From assembly GCA_943369525.1 (NCBI GenBank), contig CALRNL020000008.1:1-64000 (forward strand): a DNA stretch of 64,000 bases. The letters run 5' to 3'. The DNA is from BAIKAL-G1 sp943369525 (GTDB lineage Bacteria; Cyanobacteriota; Cyanobacteriia; PCC-6307; Cyanobiaceae). The notes under the pieces are model-generated. The model was not told the origin of the DNA. It searched no databases and was given only the letters and a program-made list of their open reading frames with translations. The first letter of the stretch is position 1; the number at the start of each line of letters is the position of its first letter. Positions 25,252 to 35,182 of this stretch are shown here, one piece after another. The translations under genes and the position numbers were made by a program.

Positions 25252-27291
25252 TCAGTCCACCAGCAGCCAGTTGGGCGCGGTGGTGGTGATCAGCCAGGCC
25301 CGATGGCGGGCCCGGGTCAGGCCCGTGTAGAGCAGGCGTGGATCCCAATGGCGCGTCTCGGGAACCAGCAGCACCACCTCCTGGTATTGGCTGCCCTGGG
25401 ATTTATGGATCGTCAGGGCCAGGGCCGGTTCCGCCGACCCCAGGCGGGCAGGGTGGAACAGGCGTGCCCCAGGGCTGCTGGCCCCTGGGGCTGCCCCGGC
25501 CTGGCCCGATAAGGGCCCCGGAAAGGGCCCCGGGAACAGCACCAGTCGTTCGCCGGCCCGCTCCACCAACACGCCGATGTCGCCATTGGCGAGCCCCTCT
25601 TCGGCCAGGTTGCGCTGGCAGAGTACGGGCGTGCCCAAGGGCCAGTGATGGATGGCTTTGGCGGCGGCCTCGCCCAGGAGTTGGCGGTGCACCGCCTCCA
25701 CCCCCCAGGCCCCCTGGCGCACGGGGCTGAGCAGGATGCAGGCTTCGAGTTCGGCCAGCAGGGCAGCGATGGCCCCGGGGGTTGCCCCTGGGATCGGATT
25801 GGCCGCTGATTGCGAATCGGACCGGGGCGGGGTGGGGTCCAAGCCGGCGTCCCCGCTTCCCCAGTCGATTGCTTCAGCCAGCTGCTGGAGCCGCTGCTGG
25901 TGCTGGCGCAGGCGCTCCAGGGCCGGGGCGGGCAGGCGACCCGCCGGATGGCGCTGCCAGGTCAGGTTGTCGGCGGGGCCCAGGCTGGTCAATTGGGCCA
26001 GGAGGGTTTCGGTTTGGCCGATGGCGTTCTCGGACGCTGCTGGCGGGGAGATTGGTGCCGATGCGCTAGCCCCAGGTTCCTGGTCCGTAGGCCCCGGCAA
26101 GCCATCGCCTGGCCCATCTCGGAGAGGGGCGCTCCCCAGCCCCGGTTGCAGCGAAGCATTTCCCAGCCCCGGTCGCAGCAGAGCATTTCCCAGCCCCGGT
26201 CGCAGCAGAGCTGCGATGGCAGCGATGGCGCCGTTGTTGCGATAGGTGGTTTTCAGTTCGATGGCGGCCTCGCCCAGGGCCGCGAGGCGGCCGGGCTGGC
26301 CCAGTTCCTGCAACACCGCGCCGGGGCCCACCGGCGGCAGCTGGGCCGGATCGCCCACCAGCAGCACCTGGCAGGAGTCGGGCAGGGCCTCCAGCAGGGC
26401 CGCCATCAGGGGCAGGTCCACCATCGACAGCTCATCGACCACCAGCAGGTCGAGGCCAAGGCGATGGCGCCGGTTGCGGCCAAAGCGCTCACCGCTGCTC
26501 TCCAGCAGCCGGTGCAGGGTGGTGCAGGGCGCCTGGCCCAGCCGGGCGGCCAGGGGTCCGGCCAGCCGTTGGCTGCCTGCCTGCAGGGTGCTGCGCAGCC
26601 GGGCCGCCGCCTTGCCGGTGGGTGCGGCCAGGTGCAAGCGCAGCTCGGGCCGCAGGGCCAGCAGGGCCCCAAGCATCTGCACCACCGTGCTGGTTTTGCC
26701 CGTGCCAGGTCCGCCGCCCAGCAGCACCAGGCCATGGCGCAGCAGGGCCGCCACCGCCTGCTGTTGCTGGCTGTCCAAGCCCTGGGCGGCGGCATGGGCC
26801 ACCGCCTGTTCCACCGCCCCAGGGGCCAGGGGCGGCGCCAGGGGGGCTTGGGCCCGGGCGGTGAGCTGGCCCAGGCAGCTCTCCAGTTGCAGGTGCCAGC
26901 GGCGCCAGCGCAGGCGATCCCCGTCCCAGACCAGCGGGGCCTCGGGGTGGTGGTCGAGCTCGCTGGCCCCCACCACCAGGGGGGAGGCGGCGAGGGCCAG
27001 CTTGTGCCGCTGCGGCCAGCCCTCCGGGTCGATGCCCTCGGGCGCCGGCCCGCCCAACACCAGCTCCAGCGCGCCCTGCTCCAGGGCGGCGGCCATGGCC
27101 CCAATCAGTTCCGCCAGGGTGGGGTCCGCAGCGCTGCCATCCGGCCTATCAGCGCTGCAAAGCCTGGGCAGGGCTTCGATCAGGGCCTGGGCTAGGGGGC
27201 TGGGACCCACCGGGGCGCGGCGGGGCGCGGGGGCGTTGCCTGCTGCTGGCGTGGCTTCAGGGCCGGGCTTGGACGGTTGGGCTGGGGTCAT
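25252..27291 (-). CDS. recD: Exodeoxyribonuclease V subunit alpha, RecD
   Basis: RecD is the fast 5'-3' helicase of the RecBCD complex. The 679-residue protein has Walker A 'LLGGGPGTGKTSTV' (about residue 190), Walker B 'LLVVDELSMVDLPLM', 'VGDPAQLPPVGPG', 'LKTTYRNNGAIA', and C-terminal motifs 'LTIHKSQGSQYQEVVLL' and 'LLYTGLTRARHRA'. Its start codon overlaps the recB stop (ATGA). Residues of about 360-430 form an unusual low-complexity insertion built on 9-residue repeats (LLRPGLGNA) and a further Ser/Ala/Pro-rich stretch; E. coli-type RecD has nothing like this there. All catalytic motifs remain, so the protein should be active. Confidence 0.95.
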   Translation of the reverse strand: MTPAQPSKPGPEATPAAGNAPAPRRAPVGPSPLAQALIEALPRLCSADRPDGSAADPTLAELIGAMAAALEQGALELVLGGPAPEGIDPEGWPQRHKLALAASPLVVGASELDHHPEAPLVWDGDRLRWRRWHLQLESCLGQLTARAQAPLAPPLAPGAVEQAVAHAAAQGLDSQQQQAVAALLRHGLVLLGGGPGTGKTSTVVQMLGALLALRPELRLHLAAPTGKAAARLRSTLQAGSQRLAGPLAARLGQAPCTTLHRLLESSGERFGRNRRHRLGLDLLVVDELSMVDLPLMAALLEALPDSCQVLLVGDPAQLPPVGPGAVLQELGQPGRLAALGEAAIELKTTYRNNGAIAAIAALLRPGLGNALLRPGLGNASLQPGLGSAPLRDGPGDGLPGPTDQEPGASASAPISPPAASENAIGQTETLLAQLTSLGPADNLTWQRHPAGRLPAPALERLRQHQQRLQQLAEAIDWGSGDAGLDPTPPRSDSQSAANPIPGATPGAIAALLAELEACILLSPVRQGAWGVEAVHRQLLGEAAAKAIHHWPLGTPVLCQRNLAEEGLANGDIGVLVERAGERLVLFPGPFPGPLSGQAGAAPGASSPGARLFHPARLGSAEPALALTIHKSQGSQYQEVVLLVPETRHWDPRLLYTGLTRARHRAWLITTTAPNWLLVD
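26128..26208. repeat. Three in-frame 27-bp repeats inside recD
   Basis: Two exact 27-bp copies lie at 26155-26181 and 26182-26208, with a diverged third at 26128-26154. They encode LLRPGLGNA, LLRPGLGNA-like and SLQPGLGSA-like peptides in a surface-type insertion of RecD. Exact identity of the last two copies points to recent expansion. Confidence 0.85.
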
Positions 27292-30200
27292 GGGGTCCCC
27301 TGGCGCAGCAGCGCGTCTAGGGCCAACACCCGGCTGAGGGGCGGCCGTTCCACCAGGCAGCCCGGCACTGGCTCGGCGGCGGTGGGGCCGGGTAGGCCCC
27401 GCAGGAACAGGTAGGCGTAGCCGCCCAGGTGGCTGGGGGGGGCGTAATCAGGCAGGCGCCAGCGCAGGTAGCGATGCAGGGCCACCAGGTAGAGGTGGGC
27501 CTGCAGGGGGTAGTGGTGGTGCACCATCTGGCTGACCATCGCCGCCTGGTGGTAGTGCCGTGGCCCGCAGGCGCTGGGCTGGCCGTCCGGATCCCGCTCG
27601 CCGATCCAGTTGCTTTTCCAATCGATCACCCACCAGCGCCCGGCCACGCAGCAGACCAGGTCCATCGAGCCCGTTAGAAAGCCGCGGCTGGCGATGCTGA
27701 GCCGCTCCAGCTCCCGGCCATAGGTCGCCCCGAACAGGCCACCCGGGTGGTTGGTGAATACCTGGGCCAGGCCCCTTGTGGTGATCAGGGGCTGGCCGTT
27801 GCCCCCGGCGCCGGGGCCCCCGTCCCGGGCCACGGCCAGGGGCAGGTCGAAGCCCATCTCGTTGATGCGCTGGCCGGGGGGGAGCTCGGCCAGGCAGAAG
27901 GCACCTAAGGGGCCGCCCAGGGGGGTGTGGCGCAGCTGGTCCAGGGCCTGCTGCACGGGAGCCAGTTCGGTGGCGGCCAGGCCGGCCCGGGCCAGTTCCC
28001 GGCGGATCACCGCCGTGCTGGCGTCGCTGTCCCCTGGTTGCTGGAAGTCGACCTGTTCAAGAATCCGGTGTAGGGCATCCCCCGGCCCGGCCCCCCGGGG
28101 AAAGTGGCCCAAGGGGCCGTTGGGGCTCCAGGCTTCCCCTGCTCGCGAGGCTGAGGGCCCCCCGGCCTGGCCCGGGGTGGGGCCGCTGGAGGCTGGGTTG
28201 GGCCCTGCGGCCGGATTGCCGCTTTCCCCTGCCAGGGGGTCGCCATCGGCCAGCAGCAGGTCCGCCTCCCGGCCCTCCTCGCTCACCTGGGGCGGCAGCT
28301 GCTCCTGGCTGCCATGGGTCCAGCCCGAATAGCTGCTGCGCCCCCAGCTGCGGTCGAGCCAGTGGCGGGGCACGGGCCCGCAGGCGAGGGTTTCAGGCGA
28401 TGCCGGCGGCTGCCAGCGGCCCGGCCCGGCCAGCAGGGCGGCGGAATTGAGGCGCTGCAGGGGCAGGTCCCGCTCCTGACCATCGGCTTTGAACAACCAG
28501 GGGCTGATGGCTCCGGCCTGGCGGGCCGGGTCCTGGCGCTGGCCCTGGCTTGGGCCCTTGGCCTTGGGGGTGCCCTTGGCCTTGACGATCCCCATGGTTT
28601 TGGCGGTCAGCTCGTTTTGGGCGTGCAGCTTGGTTTGGTCCTGGTCCTGGTCCTGGTCCTTGGCCGGGTCCCGGTCTGGGTTTTGGGCCGGGCCCGGATG
28701 GGGGTCTGGATCGTCGTGCTTGGGCAGGCCCAGCACCAGCAGGTGCCGCGCCCGGGTGGCCGCCACGTAGGCCAGCCGCTCCCGTTCCTGGGCCTGGGCG
28801 GCCTGGTCCTGGAGGCTCGCCTCGCGGCCGATGCCCCAATGGGGGTCGAGGTGCAGGTCCAGCCGCGGCCGACTGGCCCCGGCGGGCTGCCAGCGGCGAC
28901 CCAGCTGGGCCAGGCCGGCCTTGATGGGCGCCTGGCTCTGCCAGAGGTAGGGGCAGATCACCACCGGGTATTCCAGGCCCTTACTGCGATACACCGTGAC
29001 CACCGCAATCGCCGCTTGGGCGGCATCGCTGTTCAGTTGGTGGTTGGCGGGCACGGAGCGATCCTCGGCCAGTCGCAGGCTGCGCAACCAGTCCGCCGCC
29101 GCCCCGGCCCCCAGTTGCTCGCGGTGCATGCGTTCCTGCACCAATTCGGCGGCCTGCATCAGGTCGGCCAGGAGCCGGCCACCTAGGGCTAACCGGGCCA
29201 GGCCCTGGTGATCCAGCAGCTGGGCCAGGCTGGCGAGCAGCCCCTGGCGGGGCAGGTCCAGGGCGAGGCGGCCAATGCTGTCCGCCAGCCGATCCCAGCG
29301 CCCGGGCTCGGCCTCGGCCAGCTCCTGGGCGCTCCAGGCCAGAAGCGGTGACGCTGCCAATAGGCGGAGGCGCCGGCTGCTGCCCGGATCAGCCAGGGCA
29401 TCAAGAAAGCGCTGCAGGCCCGTGGCGCCGGCGCTGGCAAACACATCGCCGACGCTCACCAGCCGGCTGGGTAGGCCGCGCCGTTGCAGGGCCAGGCGCA
29501 GGGCCTCCGCCTCCCGGTGTTTGCCCACGAGCAGGCAGAGATCGCCGGGGCTGAGGGGGCGCCCTTTGCTGAATCCAGGGGCTGCTGCCCCGCCCGCGTG
29601 AACGTCGGTACCGTCCCTGCCGGTTTCAGCTCCCTCCCCTGCGGCCGCTGGCTCCGGTTTGCTCTCCCGCAGCACCAGCTGGCGCCGCAGGAGCTGCAGG
29701 CACAGGCCCGCCACCTGGTCGGCCAGTTGGTCGTCAGCCAGCGGCAGGAGCTGCAGGGGCAGTTCGCCTGGCTCCAGCACCAGCTCCCCCTTGTCGGCGC
29801 AGGACTCGACCGCGGGCACCTCCAGGTGGGACAGGGGCAACCCCGGCGCCATCAGGGCGTTGAGGGCTTGCACTAGCGGTTTGGAGGAGCGACGGTTCTG
29901 GCGCAGGCCGTGCAGGCCATCGGCCCGGGCCCGGGCCCGTTGGTAGGTGGCCAGGTCCCCGCCGCGGAAGCGGTAGATGGCCTGCTTGGGGTCCCCCACC
30001 AACACCACCAGATGGCTGGCCCTGGCCCCGGGTTCGGCCAGGAAGGCCCGCTCCAGGATCCGCCACTGGATCGGATCGGTGTCCTGGAATTCATCGACCA
30101 GGGCCACCCGGTAGCGCCGGCGCAAGGCGGTGATCAGGGCAGCGTGCTCCTGGCCGGAGGGGCCCGGATCGAGGCCCTCGAGCAACTGGGCAAAGCCCAT

Positions 30201-31490
30201 GCGGCCGCTGCGCTGGCGCCGCCGCAGCAACTCCTGCCGCGCCCAATGGGCGAAGTGAAGCAGGGTCAGCTCCAAGGGGCCATCCACCAGCTCCGCGATC
30301 GCCTCCAGCAGGGGCCGCTGGGGCAGGGAGATCGGCCCGTCTTCGTAGGCAGCCACCATGCGGGTGAAGGGCCCGGGGTGGAAGTACTCCCGCAGCAGTT
30401 TCTCCTGCACCACCGTCCGGTAGCTGGGCGCTGGCGATGCCCAGTCACCCTGCGATCGCGATAGCGATTCAGGCCCCCCGGTGGGTTTCGGGGCAGCTCC
30501 CAAGCCAACGGCCCCTCCCGGCTCGCTGCCCCCAGCCGGCAGCGGTCCCCCTTGGTGTTCCTGCTCGGCAATCCAAGCGTTGACGGCGCCGACCCGGTTG
30601 GTCCGCGGTTTGGCCGAGTAGTTACAACTTGAGGGGATCGCCTTGGGGCCGAACCGGCCGCGCAGGTCGGCGGCGGTGCTGCAGAAGGTCTGCTCCAGGG
30701 CTTCAGCGTTCAGGTGCCAGAGGTCGACAAACCGCCGCCAGCGCTGGGGCCAGAGCGCTTCCAGCTGGGGCGCCAGGGCACGGTCGGCGCCGATGTCCTG
30801 GGGCAGGGGATCGAGCTCCAGGGCGGGATCGCCATCAAGCCGGTTGAGCACGCGCACCAGGGGCTCGAAGCGCAGGCCCCGCTCCTGCAGGCCGCCCAGG
30901 AGCTCCGGCGGCAGGGGCAGCAGCTGCCCCTGCCAGTAGTCATGCACGATTTCCAAGCGCAGCTGGCTGTCGTCGCTCTCCAGCTCCACGGCCGGCCCCA
31001 GGCCCGCTTCCAGGGCCTGCCGTTGCAGGCTGCGCCGGCAGAAGCCATGGATCGTGGTGATGTCGGCCCGGTCGAGATCCTCGAGGGCTTCGAGCAGGCG
31101 GGCGCGCAGGTCCCACTGGGCCTGGGGGTCGGGGCTTTGGGCCCGGTGCCACTGGGCCAGGGTGTCGTCCGGATAGGTGGGGGAGTCGTCAGACGCTTCG
31201 AGGGCTTCGAGGCCCTGCTGCAGCCGCCGGGCGATGCGATCGCGCAGTTCGCCGGCGGCCGCCTCGGTGAAGGTCACCACCAGCAGCTCCTGGAGCCGTT
31301 GCTGGCGTTCGGCCACCAGGCGCAGCACCAGATGGGCCAGGGCAAAGGTCTTGCCCGTGCCGGCGCTGGCTTCCAGCAGCTGCAGGCCCGGCTCGAGCGG
31401 GAAGGCGTTGGCATCGAAATCCCGTAGGTCTTGCCCTAGTCCCAGGCCGGAGGCGGTCTCTGGGGGCGGAATCGGCTTGGCGCTGGTCAT
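27288..31490 (-). CDS. recB: Exodeoxyribonuclease V subunit beta, RecB
   Basis: RecB is the slow 3'-5' helicase and the nuclease of RecBCD. From ATG 31490 (MTSAKPIPPPE), which overlaps the recC stop as ATGA, the protein has 1,400 residues. UvrD-type motifs: Walker A 'LEASAGTGKTFAL' (about residue 40), 'LLVVTFTEAAAGELRDRI', 'VALVDEFQDTDPIQWRIL', 'VVLVGDPKQAIYRFRGGD', 'VYRSKGLEYPVVICPY', 'YVAATRARHLLVLG'. The C-terminal nuclease keeps the 'WWVIDWKSNWIG' motif (about residue 1290). Low-complexity insertions are present, for example a DPD/DQDQDQD stretch encoded by GTCCTG hexamer repeats (about 28640-28665). The frame is open about 500 bases further upstream, but that is a shadow of recC. Confidence 0.95.
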   Translation of the reverse strand: MTSAKPIPPPETASGLGLGQDLRDFDANAFPLEPGLQLLEASAGTGKTFALAHLVLRLVAERQQRLQELLVVTFTEAAAGELRDRIARRLQQGLEALEASDDSPTYPDDTLAQWHRAQSPDPQAQWDLRARLLEALEDLDRADITTIHGFCRRSLQRQALEAGLGPAVELESDDSQLRLEIVHDYWQGQLLPLPPELLGGLQERGLRFEPLVRVLNRLDGDPALELDPLPQDIGADRALAPQLEALWPQRWRRFVDLWHLNAEALEQTFCSTAADLRGRFGPKAIPSSCNYSAKPRTNRVGAVNAWIAEQEHQGGPLPAGGSEPGGAVGLGAAPKPTGGPESLSRSQGDWASPAPSYRTVVQEKLLREYFHPGPFTRMVAAYEDGPISLPQRPLLEAIAELVDGPLELTLLHFAHWARQELLRRRQRSGRMGFAQLLEGLDPGPSGQEHAALITALRRRYRVALVDEFQDTDPIQWRILERAFLAEPGARASHLVVLVGDPKQAIYRFRGGDLATYQRARARADGLHGLRQNRRSSKPLVQALNALMAPGLPLSHLEVPAVESCADKGELVLEPGELPLQLLPLADDQLADQVAGLCLQLLRRQLVLRESKPEPAAAGEGAETGRDGTDVHAGGAAAPGFSKGRPLSPGDLCLLVGKHREAEALRLALQRRGLPSRLVSVGDVFASAGATGLQRFLDALADPGSSRRLRLLAASPLLAWSAQELAEAEPGRWDRLADSIGRLALDLPRQGLLASLAQLLDHQGLARLALGGRLLADLMQAAELVQERMHREQLGAGAAADWLRSLRLAEDRSVPANHQLNSDAAQAAIAVVTVYRSKGLEYPVVICPYLWQSQAPIKAGLAQLGRRWQPAGASRPRLDLHLDPHWGIGREASLQDQAAQAQERERLAYVAATRARHLLVLGLPKHDDPDPHPGPAQNPDRDPAKDQDQDQDQTKLHAQNELTAKTMGIVKAKGTPKAKGPSQGQRQDPARQAGAISPWLFKADGQERDLPLQRLNSAALLAGPGRWQPPASPETLACGPVPRHWLDRSWGRSSYSGWTHGSQEQLPPQVSEEGREADLLLADGDPLAGESGNPAAGPNPASSGPTPGQAGGPSASRAGEAWSPNGPLGHFPRGAGPGDALHRILEQVDFQQPGDSDASTAVIRRELARAGLAATELAPVQQALDQLRHTPLGGPLGAFCLAELPPGQRINEMGFDLPLAVARDGGPGAGGNGQPLITTRGLAQVFTNHPGGLFGATYGRELERLSIASRGFLTGSMDLVCCVAGRWWVIDWKSNWIGERDPDGQPSACGPRHYHQAAMVSQMVHHHYPLQAHLYLVALHRYLRWRLPDYAPPSHLGGYAYLFLRGLPGPTAAEPVPGCLVERPPLSRVLALDALLRQGTP

Positions 31491-34400
31491 GCTTTGGCAG
31501 CCTCCAGCCGATCGAGCAGGGGGCCATGGAAGTCGGCGGCCAGGGCGCCGAAGCTGTCGTCCACCAGCTCCCGGCCGGGCCGATCGGCGCCGAAGCAGAG
31601 CGCCAGGCTGGCCTGCTGCCGTTCGCCGCGGCGGTTGGGACCCCCTTCCCAACACTCGATCGCCTTGGCCCGGCCCGTGCCGGCCTGGCGCCGCTCGGCC
31701 TGGGCATGGGCCCAGCCCGTGTCCGGCGGCAGGGGCCAGCAGCGGATGCGACCCTGCTCCCGCCAGGCGACCCGTTGCTCCAGCAGGCTGGCGGCCTCCT
31801 GGGCACTGGCCGGCGGGCGGATCCGGGCCACGGGCCGGAACTGGTGGCCATCGCGGCCGATCAGCACGCCCCGCTGGGGCGCCGCCCCAGCGGCCGTGGC
31901 CAGCAGCAGGGCTAGCCAGAGCTCTTGGTGGTGGGCACAGCGCACCTGGGCCGAATGCCAGACCACCAGGGTGTCGCCATGCCAAAGCAACTCCGCCTGC
32001 AGGCCCCCATGTCGCACCGGGCGCCGCTCGCCGGGTCCCAGGGCCAGCAGGCTCTGCTGCAACGAGCCAAAACGCTCGCTGAGGTGCCCCGCCTCCAAAA
32101 TCCCGGCCGACAGGGCGGGCAGCACCCCCTGGCCCCGGTGTTGGACCAACCAGTCCGGCGCGGCGAGGGGATGGGCGGTGTCCTGGTCCGGGGGCCCGTC
32201 AGCGGCAGGCGCCTGGTCGGTTCGCCCCGGGCCCGGTCCCCCCAGGGTTGGGCTGGCTTCCAGGCTTTGGCGCAGCAGGCTGGCGCGCATCCGTTCATCC
32301 AGCTCAAGCGGTTCGAAGTCATCGAGGCCCAGGTCCCATTCGCGCGGCCGCAGCCCCAGGTGCGCCAGCCAGGATTCCTGGGGCTGGAGCAGCCACTGGC
32401 GCAGGTCGTCAAATCCGCCGTCGTCTAGGGGCCCCGCTGGGCTCCCCTGGCTGGAGGCGGGCCCGTCGGCCAGGGCCAGGGGCGCCCGGAGCGCGCTGCC
32501 ATCGAGTAGCTGCCGGGCCGCCAGTAGCCGCCGGTCGCAACTGGGGGCCGGCCGGGGGCCGAGGGGCAGGAAATTGGCCCGCTCCAGGGGGTTGGGGCTG
32601 TGCTCCACCAGGAGTTCGCTGGCTTGCTCGCGGCCCAGTTGCTGCTCCAGCAGGGCCAGCCACTGGCGCACCGGTGGGGCCGGCTGGCGGACGTCGCCCG
32701 TGCGTTCGTCGCGGCTGCACCAGCTCACCAGCAGGTGGTCCCGGGCCGAAAGCAGGCTCTCAAGCAGCACGTAGCGGTCCTGGTCGCCGGGGTTGGGATC
32801 GCCGAGCAGCCGCTGCTGCTCCATCAGGTGGAAGCCGGGACGCTCGCCCTGGCGGGGGAAGCTGCCGCCATCGAGGCCCATCAGCACGATCACCCGGTGG
32901 GGAATGGCCCGCATTGGCTCCAGGGCACTGATCGTCAGGGAGCCGCTGCGATGGCCAAAGCGGCCGCTGTCGGCATTGAGCCGCTCGGCCAACACCTCCG
33001 CCAGTACCGGCGCCCCCAGGCGCAGCGGACTGGCGGCGGCCACCTCCTGCCAGTCGCCAATGGCGCTGCGCAGCAGTTGCAATTCCCAGGCCCGCTCGCC
33101 GCCGTCGCCGAACCAGCTGGCTAGGAGCGTCTCCAGCACCGGCGCCCAGTCGGCTGGCGTGCGGGCCATGGCCAGGCCCTTGAGGCTGGTGCGCAGCTTG
33201 TTGAGCAGCTGCAGCCAGCGTCCCTGGCGCTCCAGGCTGCCGGCCATGGCCAGGGGGGCGCAGCCGCTCGGGGCCAGCCCCGGCTGCTCGGGCAGCACCA
33301 GCCCCAGCACCAACCGGTCGATTGCCCAGGCCAGGCTGTGGGTCGGGTCACCGCCCCGATCGCCCCCATCGAGGCCCCAGCGGAAGCCGGCCCGTTGCAA
33401 CAGTTCGCCCAGCTCCGCCAGCTCGCTGGCCCCCAGGCCCAGGGTCTCCAGCAGGGGACGGTGACTGAGCAGGGCATCCAAAGCCGAGGCGGTGAGCCGT
33501 TCGCCGCCCAGGCGCAGCAGGGCCAGCAGGCTGGTGGCCAGGCCGCCCTGGTCCTGCTGGCTGCGGTCCGTAAGCCGCCAGGGCAGGGCAATGCCGGTGG
33601 CGGCCGTGTCGCCGAACACCGCCGCCACCAGGGGGGCGAACTCCTCCACCTGGGGGGTCATCACCAGGATGTCCCGGGGGGTGAGGCTGGCATCGGCGGC
33701 GAGCAGTTGGAGCAACCGATCCCGCAGGATTTGCACCTGGCGCAGCCGGCCCGGGCAGGCGTGAAATTCCAGGGAGCGATCGCCCGGGGGGCGCCCTAGG
33801 GGTAGGCCCTGGTCCGGCTCCACCAGGGCCTGCTGCAGCTGCTCCAGCAGGCTCGCTGGCCGGGGCTCCTGGCTGGGGGTGCCCGCTGCGGCGATGGTGG
33901 CGGCGGCGGCAAACAGGTCCCGCTGCTGGGATTCGCCCAGCTGGGTCTCGCCGCTGCCCTCAAGCAATTGCTGGAATTCGGCGCCAAGCCGGCCAAAACG
34001 GGCCTCCAGGCTGGGCACGCCCAGGCGCCACTCGTCGCCAAGGGGATCGAGGCTTGGCGGCGCCAAGGGCGAGGACTCCCCCTCCCCGGTGTCCTCCCCG
34101 GGACCATCCCCAGGGCCATCCCCAGGGCCCAAGCCGCCCCGGGCCCCGGAGCCCCGGCGTTGCCACAGGTCCCGGCAGGGGGTGAGCAGGTAGATCTCCA
34201 CCGCCAGCTGGCCGGAGAGGGCCTGGAGCAGGTCCACCTGGATCGGCGCCATGCTGCTCAGCCCAAACAGGCGCAGGGGGGAGGGCAGGGCCCTGGCCGC
34301 GGCCAAGGTGGCGGGATCGCCGCTTTGCAGGGCTGCGATCGCCTCCAGGACCCGCAGGCCGAAGGGCCGCGCCCCCAGGCGCTTGGCCAGTTGGCGCACT

Positions 34401-35140
34401 AACAGCGGTTGCCAGAGCTGGTGCTCCGGCAGGGGCCTGCCAAGGGCGTCCAGGTCCTGGCCCTGGCACCAGGCCGCCACCATGGCCGGCCGGTAGAGGG
34501 TGTAGTCGTCGATGGCATCGGCGATGGCCCGCCCCAGCTGCCAGAGGGCCCGGTCCACCACCGCCAACCCCTGGCCCGGGGGCCTGGTTTGCTTCGCGTC
34601 TGGATCTGCGCCCGCCCCCAGGTTCCCTGGGAGTTGGGAGCTCTGCTCGGGGCCGCCTTTGGCCCCGCCATTGGGGCCCAGCTCCAGGCCCAGCTCCAAG
34701 CCCCGGGCCAGGCTGCCCCGGGCCCGTAGCCACTGGCCCAGTTGGCCGGCCTCGGGCCGCTCCATCAGGCCAGGCAGCAGCTCCAGTAGGGGCCAGACCA
34801 GCTGGTTGGCGCGCCAGGGGTCGGGGCCGCTGGCGGGGGGGGTGGCCGCTGGGGCTGGGGCCGCCTGGCTGGCTGGGAGGGGCAATCCGTCCACCAGCCG
34901 GCGCAGGTGGCTGCCCGGAAAGGGAAAGCGCAGGTTGGCGCTGATGCCGCCGGCAAAGGCCCCATCGCCCGGGTCAGCTCCCAAGTCCAGGGCCAGCTGT
35001 TCGCCGAGCCAGCGGCTGGTGGGCCAGGTGTTGACGACCACCTGGGCCTGCTCATACGGACCTGGGGGATCGGCCTGCAACTTGGCGGCGAGCACCTGGG
35101 CCAGCCACTCGATCCGGTTGCTCCGGTACAGGGTCAGCAA
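31487..35140 (-). CDS. recC: Exodeoxyribonuclease V subunit gamma, RecC
   Basis: RecC is the Chi-reading scaffold of RecBCD, an inactive helicase/nuclease relative. The 1,217-residue protein begins 'LLTLYRSNRIEWLAQVLAAK' from a TTG at 35140, matching the start of the family ('YRSNRLE'), followed by 'VVNTWPTSRWLGEQLALDLG'. Later segments include 'LRLFGLSSMAPIQVDLLQAL', 'DILVMTPQVEEFAPLVAAVF', 'VIVLMGLDGGSFPRQGERPG', and 'LLVSWCSRDERTGDVRQPAP'. It is first in the recC-recB-recD operon, the whole of which is joined by ATGA overlaps. A Gly/Asp-rich repeat (GPGDGPGDGPG, near 34,100-34,130) interrupts the N-terminal third. The rare TTG start might lower expression of the operon. Confidence 0.95.
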   Translation of the reverse strand: MLTLYRSNRIEWLAQVLAAKLQADPPGPYEQAQVVVNTWPTSRWLGEQLALDLGADPGDGAFAGGISANLRFPFPGSHLRRLVDGLPLPASQAAPAPAATPPASGPDPWRANQLVWPLLELLPGLMERPEAGQLGQWLRARGSLARGLELGLELGPNGGAKGGPEQSSQLPGNLGAGADPDAKQTRPPGQGLAVVDRALWQLGRAIADAIDDYTLYRPAMVAAWCQGQDLDALGRPLPEHQLWQPLLVRQLAKRLGARPFGLRVLEAIAALQSGDPATLAAARALPSPLRLFGLSSMAPIQVDLLQALSGQLAVEIYLLTPCRDLWQRRGSGARGGLGPGDGPGDGPGEDTGEGESSPLAPPSLDPLGDEWRLGVPSLEARFGRLGAEFQQLLEGSGETQLGESQQRDLFAAAATIAAAGTPSQEPRPASLLEQLQQALVEPDQGLPLGRPPGDRSLEFHACPGRLRQVQILRDRLLQLLAADASLTPRDILVMTPQVEEFAPLVAAVFGDTAATGIALPWRLTDRSQQDQGGLATSLLALLRLGGERLTASALDALLSHRPLLETLGLGASELAELGELLQRAGFRWGLDGGDRGGDPTHSLAWAIDRLVLGLVLPEQPGLAPSGCAPLAMAGSLERQGRWLQLLNKLRTSLKGLAMARTPADWAPVLETLLASWFGDGGERAWELQLLRSAIGDWQEVAAASPLRLGAPVLAEVLAERLNADSGRFGHRSGSLTISALEPMRAIPHRVIVLMGLDGGSFPRQGERPGFHLMEQQRLLGDPNPGDQDRYVLLESLLSARDHLLVSWCSRDERTGDVRQPAPPVRQWLALLEQQLGREQASELLVEHSPNPLERANFLPLGPRPAPSCDRRLLAARQLLDGSALRAPLALADGPASSQGSPAGPLDDGGFDDLRQWLLQPQESWLAHLGLRPREWDLGLDDFEPLELDERMRASLLRQSLEASPTLGGPGPGRTDQAPAADGPPDQDTAHPLAAPDWLVQHRGQGVLPALSAGILEAGHLSERFGSLQQSLLALGPGERRPVRHGGLQAELLWHGDTLVVWHSAQVRCAHHQELWLALLLATAAGAAPQRGVLIGRDGHQFRPVARIRPPASAQEAASLLEQRVAWREQGRIRCWPLPPDTGWAHAQAERRQAGTGRAKAIECWEGGPNRRGERQQASLALCFGADRPGRELVDDSFGALAADFHGPLLDRLEAAKA

Positions 35141-35182
35141 GGTTCGGGCCCGCAGGGATCAGGGTTAGCCGCTTGCCAGACC

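Noticed and set aside
25810..27195. 461-codon plus-strand open frame over recD
   Set aside because: Shadow of recD: Gln/Gly/Ala-rich, no family similarity, while recD on the other strand has all helicase motifs.
31491..31985. N-terminal extension of the recB frame
   Set aside because: This part is antisense-like low-complexity sequence in another phase of recC; RecB proper starts at ATG 31490, overlapping the recC stop.
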